Source of the DNA: Chrysaora quinquecirrha
Taxonomy: Eukaryota; Cnidaria; Scyphozoa; Semaeostomeae; Pelagiidae
Direction: 5' to 3'
NCBI GenBank assembly: GCA_014526335.1
Contig: JACTAT010000022.1
Coordinates: forward strand, 269,190-333,189
Length of the DNA stretch: 64,000 bases
Made by a program: the position numbers and the translations under genes. This document shows, one piece after another, positions 12,901 to 24,900 of this stretch (positions are counted from its first letter, which is position 1; each line of letters begins with the position of its first letter). Below the pieces are notes generated by a model. The model did not search any database. It worked only from the letters and a program-made list of their open reading frames with translations, and was not told where the DNA came from.

Positions 12901-15900
12901 ATTATTTAAGAATAATGCCAGGCTCAATCTTCATGAAGACAATTTGTTATTTCTCTGTGTTTTCACAAGGCAAAATGTGATTATCGCACTGCATATGTTT
13001 AACAATACACATTGGGACAAATTGTTTAATGACATTAGTGGAGTTGAAATAGTGCTGCTTCTAACTGTAGATTAGGCTTTTTTATCGTAAACTGGTAAAT
13101 GACAAAGATTTAACTTAGCAGTTTCTCTTGATCTTCAGGCTGTATTGTAACATTGTAGCTAAATTATATAATTTAAGAATATTTTAGGCTCAAAATCGAA
13201 AAATCTTAAGAATAATCGAGGCTCGGCAAAACCAAAGGTATTCTTATAAAAAGTGTGTAAATACTTGCCCGAATACTTGTTATTATTACTTATTATTATA
13301 TACCCAGGGCCGTCGAAAGGTAGAGGGAACCCCGGCGTAATGTAATCGTACCGGGTCTAAAGGAGAAATTGGGGGAAACGTTAAGAGAATTTCCATTTTT
13401 GCGTGCCCCCTCACAGCCCGGGCCACGAACCTCTGACCTCTCTCTACGGCATTGTATATACCAATCAATCATATTTTCAACAAGAGCCTCTGAAATTTCT
13501 ACCTGCCTAACACAGTCCTATTTTTTTGTAGAACCTTCTACATGCAGGCACACTAAATGCTTGTATGGAAAATGCAAACGGTTTGATAACGGTACTGAAA
13601 TTTGTCAATGCGAGATGAAATGTTCCAAGATGTCCCCTTCTTGGGTCTGTGGATCGAACGGGAAAAATTACTTCAACGACTGTGAAAGAAAGAGAGATAT
13701 TTGTTTAAGCCAAAAAAACATCCCAATAGTCAGTACTAGGCGCTGTGGTAAGAAGACTTTTTTATCTTGATTCTATATTTTTTTAACGACATTATTTCTG
13801 TTAAAGTCGTATAAGCTTTGTTAAAGGCGTATCTGACCCGATTCTTAATAGAGTCGTATCTGACATGAGGCTTTTTAAAGTCATTTCCAACCTAAGTCTT
13901 GTTAAAATCGTATCTGACCTGAGACTTGATAAAGTCGTATTTGAACAGAGTCTTGTAAAAGTCGTATCTGACCTGAGTCTTGTTAAAGTCGTATCTGGCC
14001 TGAGTCTTGTTAAAGATGTATCTGACCCTAGTCTTGTTAAAGTCGTATCTGACCTGAGTCTTGTTAAACTCGTATCTACCTGAGTCTTGTTAAAATCGTA
14101 TCTGACATGAGACTTTTTGAAGTCGTAAGTGATTTGTTAAAGTCGTATCTGACCTGAGTCTTGTTACATCGTACCTGACCTGAGTCCTGCTTAAGTCATA
14201 TCTAAACCAAGACTTGATAAAGCCGCAAATGACTTGTTAAAGTCGTATGTGACCTGAGACATGATAATGTTGTACGTGACCTGATGTGATACGTCTTTAT
14301 TTACTTTTTAGATCCTACCGACTAATGCCTAAGTACAACATTAAGTATCTACGAACAACCTTCACGTTTTCATCCACCTTCCACTACATTGCTGTTTTTA
14401 AACTTCTAATTCTTCTGACTTTTGTTTTTCGGAGTCTGCGAGGTGCAAAACTCAAAAGATTTCGAAAACCCAAAAGGAGCAATCCTAGTTCATTTTGGCC
14501 CAAACATAATGCCTCATTCCCGATTGCCGTTCCCCGTTCCCTATAAACTGTTATTGAATTAATTCATTGTTCTTTTTTATAGGTACTTCGAATAACTTCT
14601 TATCAGGTACCATATTCCAGTCAGGTTTAGCTAAAGAAAAACGAAAAAGTAACAAGAATATCGGATGTTTGATAATACAGAAAACTGACGATGCAAAAGC
14701 ATTAGCGAGTCCAAGCAGTGGGCATTCATCATTGTTGAACTCATTGAGCGATTTGCTCTTAAAAATGGATTACTCATTCATTTTAAGAAAAAATCTTGCT
14801 TCCCGAGCTGAATCGTTGCCTAATTCAGGACTTGGTCTTTTGAACATGGATACAATGGTAGGCAAAATCTCCAATTTATCTGATGAATTTGAAAAAAGAC
14901 AGACTCCTGAGGATCTGATCATGGGTTTGATGCAGAAATTAAAAGGAGGAGCTAAATTGTTGGAAAATGATTCTAAAGTTTTTTTAGGAGAATGTTCTGG
15001 CGTGGAACAAAATAAAGATAAATTCAAGAGGACAACATTTAGCCTGCCTGATGCATCCGATTTGATATTCATTTATTATGGTAAGCAAACATGATGGCTT
15101 CTTTATAAAAAACATTGACATATATGTAAAACATAAACATACAATGAACATTAAAAAAAATCATAAACATAAACATAGCTAAAGCATAAAGATAAGCGTA
15201 AACATACATAAAAACAAACATAAACATAAACATAAACGTAAACATAAACATAAACATAAGCATAAACATATTCATAAGCATAAACATAAGCATAAGCATA
15301 AGCATAAACATAAGCATAATCCTAAACATAAAAATAACCACAAACATTAAGCTGTACATAAACATGATCATAAAGTAAACACAAGCATAAACTTAAATAA
15401 ACATAAACATAAACATGAAAACGAGCATAAATGAAAAAAGCACAAATATGAACGTAACTATAAACATCTGCATAAAACATAAGCATAAAAATAAACGAAA
15501 ACATAAAGAAAACTTAAATCAAATTAATAAAGAGAAAATCAAAATTGGCATCCATAAACATTAGAAAACATTTAACATAAACATATGCATAAAGCATCGG
15601 CATCAACATATAAATAAACAAAGAAAACCAAAACAAAAGTATAAACATAAGAAAACAAATAGACACAAAAAACAACATAAGCAACGTATACATATATATG
15701 AACTGAAACATAAACAAAACTATGAACGTTAATACAAACTTCAGAGTAAACTTTTGTAACTCATTTGCATCAAATTTTCATTTTTCTAGAGAAGACATGC
15801 AATGAGAAGGATTGCACACATTACTCAAGATGCCACACCTTTGAAAATGGCACAAGTAAATGCATATGCAAGTTGGGCTGTGAAAGAAATTTAGATCCTG

Positions 15901-18900
15901 TGTGTGCAAGTGATGGAAATTCATACGATAATTTATGCATTTTGCAAAGAGAATCTTGCCTGAGGAAAGCTGGACTCGCTGTTAAACATCAAGGAGAATG
16001 TGGTAGGTTGAAAAATTTCATTTTTTGAAAGTCCTAACCCAAAGCTTCTTTTCTTAAACTCTCACTCTTCTGTGTATTTATCATATAAAAAGACTAAACA
16101 CTAATAAAAACTTAAACCTTTGTAACTCATTTCTTATAACAAATTCTCTTTGTTTCCAGAGAAGACATGCAATGAGGAAGATTGCAAAGACTATTCAAGA
16201 TGCCACACGTTTGAAAATGGCACTAGTAAATGCATATGCCATTTGGGCTGTGGAAGAAATTTAGATCCTGTGTGTGCAAGTGATGGAAATTCGTATGACA
16301 ATTTATGCATTATGCAAAAAGAATCTTGCCTAAGAAAAGCTGGACTCACTGTTAAACATCAAGGAGAATGTGGTAGGTTGAAAAGTTCATTTCTGAAAGT
16401 CCTAAGCTTTTTTGTTGTTCTTTTTTGTTGACCTTTCGTGTTTTGGCAATCTCGCTCTTCTGTGTATGAATCTTCAGAAACAAAGCAAAATATTAAATTC
16501 GAATGCAAAACATTGAATTCAAAAATATTTTCGATCAAATGATTTTGATGACAGAACTCAACCATACACATTTACCTCAACAAACGAAGTGTTTGGCCGA
16601 TCACAGAGGAGAGGAGTTTTTATTTAACATAGCTTTTCTTTTACGAAATTTAGGAGCATATCAAGCACTGGACCTTTTCGTTGAAGTGTCTTTATTATGC
16701 AGGCAGGGAAAATACCAGAGCCGCAGTTATCCTTCATGAAATCGAGACTAACTCTGAAATGAGATCTCTCAAACAGTCAAACTAGTTGAAGGTGAAGGTG
16801 AAATGATGTTTTAGCGCCAGTCGCTAGGATCTGAGTAGTAGGTTAACTAATCGAGACCTCGACCCTGGCTGTGATGCTACCGTGGCTGGGCTCGAACCCT
16901 GACCACACTGAGCTTCTGACACCACGAGTCAGCTAGATTACACCACGACCGCCGGCGCCACAGCACATTTACCATATTCAACATTTTCTTCATTTCTTTT
17001 TATATTCATAAGCATCTTCATTTCAAATGAATTGAATAGCATCTTCATTTCGTAACGCTTTCATTAGCATAAAGAGTTTGTTGATTTTCACGAAAAGCTT
17101 GTGCAGTTTCTTATGAGATTGTATCTCAACTAGTTCATTTCAGCACATATTTTGTTATCGCTAAACTTACAAACACATTTGGTATTTGTTTTTTTAAGAT
17201 AAATGTAAAGAGAAGGAGTGTAGATTCAACTCGAAATGTGAACAGAACAAAGATGGCGAAGCTACCTGTGTCTGCAACCCGTTTTGTCCGTTGATATACA
17301 AACCAGTTTGTGGCAGTGATGACGAAGATTATGCAAATGAATGTTTACTGGAGTATACAGCTTGCAATAAACAAAGAAATATAACAGTTAAGAAGAGGGA
17401 AAATGCAATGAACTTTTCACAGGTAGAATTATTATCTTTGCTTTTTTGGGCGAATTTTGCTGTTAATTTACAAGTTTTTTGTCTATACCGTAATAATTCA
17501 ACACATTCCTCGTTCTTGAATAAGCCTCCACTTGAAATAGAGGTTTGAGGTGTTTAGTAGTCCCTTTCGAATAAGTTCCCTAGACTTATTACATGAGTTC
17601 CACTCTTCTTCACAAACAGCAACAACGACAGCAACAACCATACAGCTATTTGCTCAGAGCTGTAGTTTGAGCGTCCAGCATAGACTCAATAGCGATAACT
17701 ACGACTCATGTAATAAGTCTATAAGCCCCCATCGACAAATCCTGCCAAATGCATTAAAAAAGACAAGCCATGCATAATCATATTTTTCATGAATGGCAAA
17801 CACTATGATAGATTTTTCTACAAGTGGTATACCACAATAGATTTGATTCGAACCTGGATTGCATAACCAGAGAGCCAATGACGTTTCCATTGAGCTATAG
17901 AACTCAGTGAAAATCACCGAATTACTGTACAAGTCATACAGCCCGAGGCTCACCTCCCATTTGAATTATTCTTTGTTTTGGCTATGTTGAGCCTTACCTC
18001 AATAGATGGGATTCGAACCTGGACTGCATGAGCAGAGATCCAACGACATTTCCATTGAGTTATAGAGCTCAGTGAAATCACCGAATTACTGTACAAGTCA
18101 TACAGCCCGAGGCTCACCTCCCATTTGAATTATTCTTTGTTTTGGCTATGTTGAGCCTTACCTTAATAGATGGGATTCGAACCTTGCTGCATAATCAGAG
18201 AGCCAACGACATTTCAATTGAGTTATATAACTCAGTGAAATCACCGAATTACTGTAAAGTCATACAGCCCGAGGCTTACCTCCCATTTGAATTTTTTTTG
18301 TGTTTTGGCTTTGTTGAGCCTTACCTCAATATATGGGATTCGAACCTTGACTGCATAATCAGAGATCCAACGACATTTCCATTGAGTTATAGAGCTCAGT
18401 GAAATCACCGAATTACTGTACAAGTCATACAGCCCGAGGCTCACCTCCCATTTGAATTATTCTTTGTTTTGGCTATGCTGAGCCTTACCTCAATAGATGG
18501 GATTCGAACCTGGACTGCATGAGCAGAGAGCCAATGACGTTTCCATTGAGCTATAGAGCTCAGTGAAATTACCGAATTACTGTACAAGTCATACAGCCCG
18601 AGGCTCACCTCCCATTTGAATTATTCTTTGTTTTGGCTATGTTGAGCCTTACCTCAATAGATGGGATTCGAACCTGGACTGCATGAGCAGAGAGCCAATG
18701 ACGTTTCCATTGAGCTATAGAGCTCAGTGAAATTACCGAATTACTGTACAAGTCATACAGCCCGAGGCTCACCTCCCATTTGAATTATTCTTTGTTTTGG
18801 CTATGTTGAGCCTTACCTCAATAGATGGGATTCGAACCTGGATTGCATAACCAGAGAGCCAATGACGTTTCCATTGAGCTATAGAACTCAGTGAAAATCA

Positions 18901-21900
18901 CCGAATTACTGTACAAGTCATACAGCCCGAGGCTCACCTCCCATTTGAATTATTCTTTGTTTTGGCTATGTTGAGCCTTACCTCAAAAGATGGGATTCGA
19001 ACCTGGACTGCATGAACAGAGAGCCAACGACATTTCAATTGAGTTATATAACTCAGTGAAATCACCTAATTACTGTAAAGTCATACAGCCCGAGGCTCAC
19101 CTCCCATCTGAATTTTTTTTGTGTTTTGGCTTTGTTGAGCCTTACCTTAATAGATGGGATTCGAAACCTGACTGCATGATCAGACAGCCAATTACGACTC
19201 CACCCAGCTAAAGAGCCTATTGAAATCGTCGAGTAACTCCACAAGTCATACAGCCAAGGCTCCAGATAGATAATTTTTTCCTTCGTTACTTTTCTAATAT
19301 CCTATGAAAATGGACATGTTGTGCAGCGCTATGCGATGGCTGGTGACCATTAAATTTTTGCTTGCATTTGCTCAAACATCTTATCATAATTTCAGCAAAG
19401 CACATTCTGCTTGCCCAATAAGACCCTGTTATCTCAGTCAAAAGGATCCCTATCTTAGTCCCATCTTCCTGTTTTCTGTGAGAATTCTGTTTTAATTAGG
19501 TTTCCCTTATCATTTTTGTTTCTAGAGAAGACATGCAAAGAGAAGGATTGCACAGACTACTCAAAATGCCACACCTTTGAAAATGGCACAAGTAAATGCA
19601 TATGCCAGTTGGGTTGTGGAAGAAATTTAGATCCTGTCTGTGCAAGTGATGGAAATTCGTATGATAATTTATGCATTATGCAAAAAGAATCTTGCCTAAG
19701 AAAAGCTGGACTTACTGTTAAATATCAAGGAGAATGTGGTGGGTTGGTCAAGATTATCATGCCTAAAGTTCTTTGAATCGGACAAACTCTTCTGATTACC
19801 ATATTAACAGGGGAAGCTATTGAAAAACTTTAAGATATAGGACCAACATAACAGTGGCTGGAGCAATTCAAGTTTCATGTCTTGCACCCTAAAGCGATAA
19901 GTTTTGTCGTTGGCCCGTCATGATTCAATGGGTTCAAATCTCGTAATATCTTGCGTTCGAATCTCGCAACATCTTGGGTTCAAATCTCGTAATATCTTGT
20001 GTTCGAATCTCGCAACATCTTGGGTTCAAATCTCGTAATATCTTGTGTTCGAATCTCGCAACCTCTTGGGTTCGAATCTCGTAATATCTTGTGTACGAAT
20101 CTCGCAGCATCTTCGGTTCGAATCTCTTGAGATTTTGGTTCCAAGTATTTTAATATCTTCGGCTTGAAACTCATTATATCTTGGGTTCGAATCTCGTAAT
20201 ATCTTGAGTTCGAATCTCGTTGTGTTATGGGTTCGAATCTTGTTGAGATCACTCTCCACAACACTTCAGTCACCACGTCTATCTATCCTTCAGAGATTTT
20301 CTAAGCTCATTTTGTTTTTTCCGCAGAAAGTACAATAGAAATCTCTGGTAGCGTAAACGCAGAAGGAGCTCCGTCGAATCTTTCATCTGACTCGTGTTTG
20401 AGGATCGAAGCGAGAGATACTTCATTACAGGACGTTTCATCTCTTTCACTGGGAGTAAAAGAAGTTCCATTTGATTCCAATTTGAAGCAATTTCCATATA
20501 AATATACAATGACGTCACTAAAACCAAAAAAATGCAGTTGAAGTGACAATTAGTGCCACGTTACATGTCAATCATTGCTCAAGAGCAATCAAATCTGGTG
20601 ATTACATCACGGATGCAATGTTTACTCTGAATCTGACTGATTCAGCAAAGTCAGCCTACAGTGTTGATGTAGATTTGGTCAAATACACATATGGTAAGCC
20701 TTAGGCCTCTGCCAAACGATCAAACATTGTTTGTCGAACATTTAAGATTTGCTTAAGAAGCATTGTTTCTTTGTTTGGACACGTTACAAAACATTGCTTG
20801 ATAAGCAGAATTTGTTAGCGATGCTTTGGAAAACATGAAAGCGTTTCCTGCTTGTCAAAAGCAAAAATTGCTTAACGAGCAATGTTTAGCGATGTGGCCA
20901 AACAGCTAGAAATTTGTTTTTCAAGAAAATCTCAAAGTTTAAACAATATTTGATAATTTGACACGGGCTTGTCAAATTTTAACTTTATAAAATGTAAAGA
21001 ACCTTCGTGAAAATGAACTTCAGGAGGAGAATAAACTTTGGCATAATACTAAAGCTTCGCAAGGTCGAATAAAGATATTGTCTGACACTCTTAGGCCCTA
21101 GCCAAACGATCAAACATTGTTGGTCAAACATTTGAAATTTGCTTGTCAAGCAAAATGTTTGATCGTTTGGACACGTCCAAAACATTGCTCGTCCAACATT
21201 TTTTGTTTGCGTCAAGCAAAAAATGTTTTTTAAATTTTTCAAAAACATCACGCCACAAATTTTGTTACTTTTGCTTGTCAAGCAATGTTTTTGGACGTGG
21301 CCAAACAGTCAAACTTTGTTGTAAAGCAAATTTCAAATGTTGCACCAACAATGTTTGATCCCTTGGCCAGGGCCTTAAGAGTTTGAAATCTCAGAATCAA
21401 ATTCGTTCTTTTCTAACGTTTTGTTCTCTGAAAAAATGACATACGAAAATGCTGGCACTAACTTTTTATACATGGAAACGTCCATTCCATGTCCCATTTG
21501 CTCATTCGGAAACCTCTAAAGATTCCTACTTTTTCTATTTCCTTCTAAGATGTTTGTGACGCCGTCATTTGTAAAAACTACGCTGTTTGTCATAAGAAAG
21601 ATGGAAAAGCAGTCTGCGAATGTCCTGAGGCTTGTCCGTTGATCTATAAACCGGTTTGTGGAAGCGACGGAAGATCATATGCCAATGAATGTATCATGAA
21701 AAGCACATCTTGTCTTGATGACCGGGTGATAAAAGTCAGTCGTAAAGGGACATGCGGTTAGTATAGGACCCCGTTTTCACGGGATTGGATCAAGATATAT
21801 CCGAACCTAGAATTACACAAATATTCCTAGCGTTTATACGATTCCTTGACTTATTCGCCGGGGTGTACTCCCATTAATGACTGAAAGGGGGTCCAGTCAC

Positions 21901-24900
21901 GATGAAAGTCTTACCATATGATTGCCAAATGTCCAAATTCATAAAGAAATAGTACAGCAACTTGGGGACATTTCTGATAGTTACTACCATTTGCATCTAA
22001 TTCCTGATGCTTTGAGTTTATTTTGCAGCGTTTTGTGTATTTGAGTGTAAGCAAACGTTTGCCGTAACATTTTGTTGCCGGGTTGGATGCTGTGAAACAA
22101 AACGGCATGAGTTCTAGTGGTTTACACTACCATTTGGGGGTCATTGTAAAAATTTTCTACCATTTGAGGGCTATTCTTGAAATTAACCTTAAGTTTGACC
22201 CCCTTAAGCCCTGACTGGACCCCCCTGTCAGGCATTAAAACTTTTTGTTGAGGAATGTCAGATTGGTGGTGTACCGTAAATCCTCGAATTGGCCCCTTAA
22301 ATGTTGGTGTTAGCCTTTTCAGTCCATATTGGTTCTTTATCGACGTATAACAGAAAAATTCATTCTCGAAGTCGATGATAAATCATGCTTCTGTGAATAA
22401 TTTTATAAGCCCCTCCCTCGTTTAAGACACAATCTGGAAGAACCCCCCTCCAAAATAAAGAAACATAATTAAGCCCCCAGGGGGCTAATTCGAGGGTTGA
22501 CCATATTTTACCTTTCTTTCTAGAAAATGCTTGCAAGGAGAAATGTACAGATTATTCAAGATGCCATACATTTGAAAATGGCACAAGTAAATGCATATGC
22601 AAGCTGGGTTGTGGAAGAAATTTAGATCCTGTGTGTGCAAGTGATGGAAATTCGTATGATAATTTATGCATTATGAAAAGAGAATCTTGCGTAAGAAAAG
22701 CTGGACTCACTGTTAAACATCAAGGAGAATGTGGTAGGTTTAAGCGATTTCCGTTATTTTCTTCTCTTCTCTGAATGGGCATTTTTCAGCCCCTTCTTAC
22801 TTTTGGTTTTTTTTTAGCAACAGAGCCTGCGTAGCAGAAGTGGCATTTACCTTTAAAGTGAAATGCAAATATCTTTGGGTTTGTTTTATAGCCTTGAACC
22901 AAGTTCAACTTGATTCAGTTAGTTGAATCATCTAAGAGCCGGTGCCAACTTCGTCCGCCATTCATGTGGGCCATTTGGGCTAGCTACCGAAATTGTCTGT
23001 CGCCTACACAACACATACACCAAGAGCTAAGTTTTCCTTAGGCCTACGCCCCTGCTTACTATATGCCATTAGAAGACGCATGCATGTGTCATTCTGCCGT
23101 GATAGATGTGATAAAATCAGATGAAGAAATTCCCCTCGACGCTGTCTGTTGTGAAAGGTATATTATAAAAACAAGACCCTATGACCATAGGACCTATAGG
23201 ACCCTAGGTCATCCCTGTATTTGATTGTCTTCTCAATACGGAAGCAATACAGATACCGTTGTGAAATCGTCTATAGACCTTTTCGACGAAAGGCTGCCAG
23301 CATTGAAATTTCCCAAAACTTTAAGATACTGGGATTTCGATGCTAAAGTCATATAAAACATTAAAAACTCTAGTCTGGGTACAAAATTTCATGGTCTTAG
23401 TTCTTGTAATATTGATTTTATGAGCGTTCAGATTTCTGGAGTCTATAAGGGCTTTGAGAGTTAAACATGGCTTGGGGTGAAACTCTTCACCCCGACTGGT
23501 CTGAGCCCTCAAGAAAATTAAAACTTTGAACCCTTGTTAAACCAATGAAAGAAGCGCTAAGATTGTAAATCTTTACACCGAGACCAAATTAGGGCTGCTT
23601 GATTCGAATTTGGTATCATAAATTCTTCGTCCCACTCTTCGTAAACAGCAATCTTAACCCTATTAAGTATGGGGGGGGCGTTTTTCGCCCCCTCCTACTT
23701 TTGCTCGTGTATCATCTGCAAGAACTCCTTAGTAGCTTTGGTAATGGTCTGACTTTTCGTAGAATTTATCAAGGAACCTTGTAGTATGGGTTATGGTGTT
23801 GCGGACTTAGTCACGTGACCAGCAAATGTCTATATTTGGAAGCAGGTAATGCAAATTACCCTTCAATCGGCTATATCTCTGTCAATAATTATCACATATA
23901 AAAGAAATATATATGGTTGGACTTCTCTTGGCAAGAGCTATCATTTGATATATCATTTGAATGTTTTTGATATTGTTGGCAAATTTTGTCACTTGTCACG
24001 TGATCAATCTAATTAATGTTGTTAATTAGCCTAATTAGCAATTTTTCTAAATTTTTGGATTGAGTCATGCATAAGGCAGTGTAAACTATGCTTTTGAAGA
24101 TTTTTACTGAAAATAAAGCTTGTTATATACGTCTTCCAAAATGCTGAGTAAGCAAAAAATTTTTTCCTCATCATAAACGCTTATAAAAGTTGACAAGAAA
24201 CAGCAATTAGCTGATAATTAGCTTAAATGATAGAAAAAGTTTACTTTCTATAGAGATTTTAACATTTACAGTGCCTTTTATCTATTTTAGTCTGATTTAG
24301 CTTGATTTTCGGCAACGTAGATGAAATAGTCATAATTTCACACTCTAAACGGTCGCTAGGCAACGTGTCACGTGACTAATTAGCAAACAAAAGTGTTGAT
24401 TAGTTGCAATTGGGTACTTGCACATGTCTACTAAGTTTTATCTCAATCAGACAAATAGCAGCTGAGATAACTAGGGGGGGCGAAAAACGCCCCCCCCCCA
24501 TACTTAAAGAGGCAAAAAATAGCCCATACCAAATAGGGTTAACAACAAAGACATTCCTTTGAACTCAATAGCGTAACTCTACTCATGTAATAAGTCTACC
24601 CATTCCAATTATGTAGTCACACTGAAATTAGGTAAGTTTTTATCCTATTGACTGTTATTTATTATTAATTATGTTTTCTCTAAAGATGTTTGTGACTCCG
24701 TTGTTTGCAAGAACTACGCCGTTTGTCGCGAAACAGAAGGAAAAGGTGTCTGCGAATGTCCGAAGATATGTCCGATGATCTATAAACCAGTTTGTGGAAG
24801 CGATGACAGAACATATGCAAATGAATGTGTCATGAAAAGCACATCTTGTCTTGATGACCGAATGATTACAGTCAGTCATAAAGGGATATGCAGTAAGTTT

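Noticed and set aside
13865..14083. Nine-residue-repeat protein
   Set aside because: Product of a 27-bp minisatellite; no start context, no conservation, no splice sites.
15069..15717. Methionine/phenylalanine-rich minus-strand proteins
   Set aside because: Translation of the CATAAA satellite.
17770..19260. Cluster of functional tRNA genes
   Set aside because: A and B boxes are present, but no base-paired anticodon arm or acceptor stem could be built. The units behave as a SINE-derived satellite.
17770..19260. CRISPR-like array from regular spacing
   Set aside because: The whole 164-bp unit is repeated, including the 'spacers'; this is eukaryotic intronic DNA.
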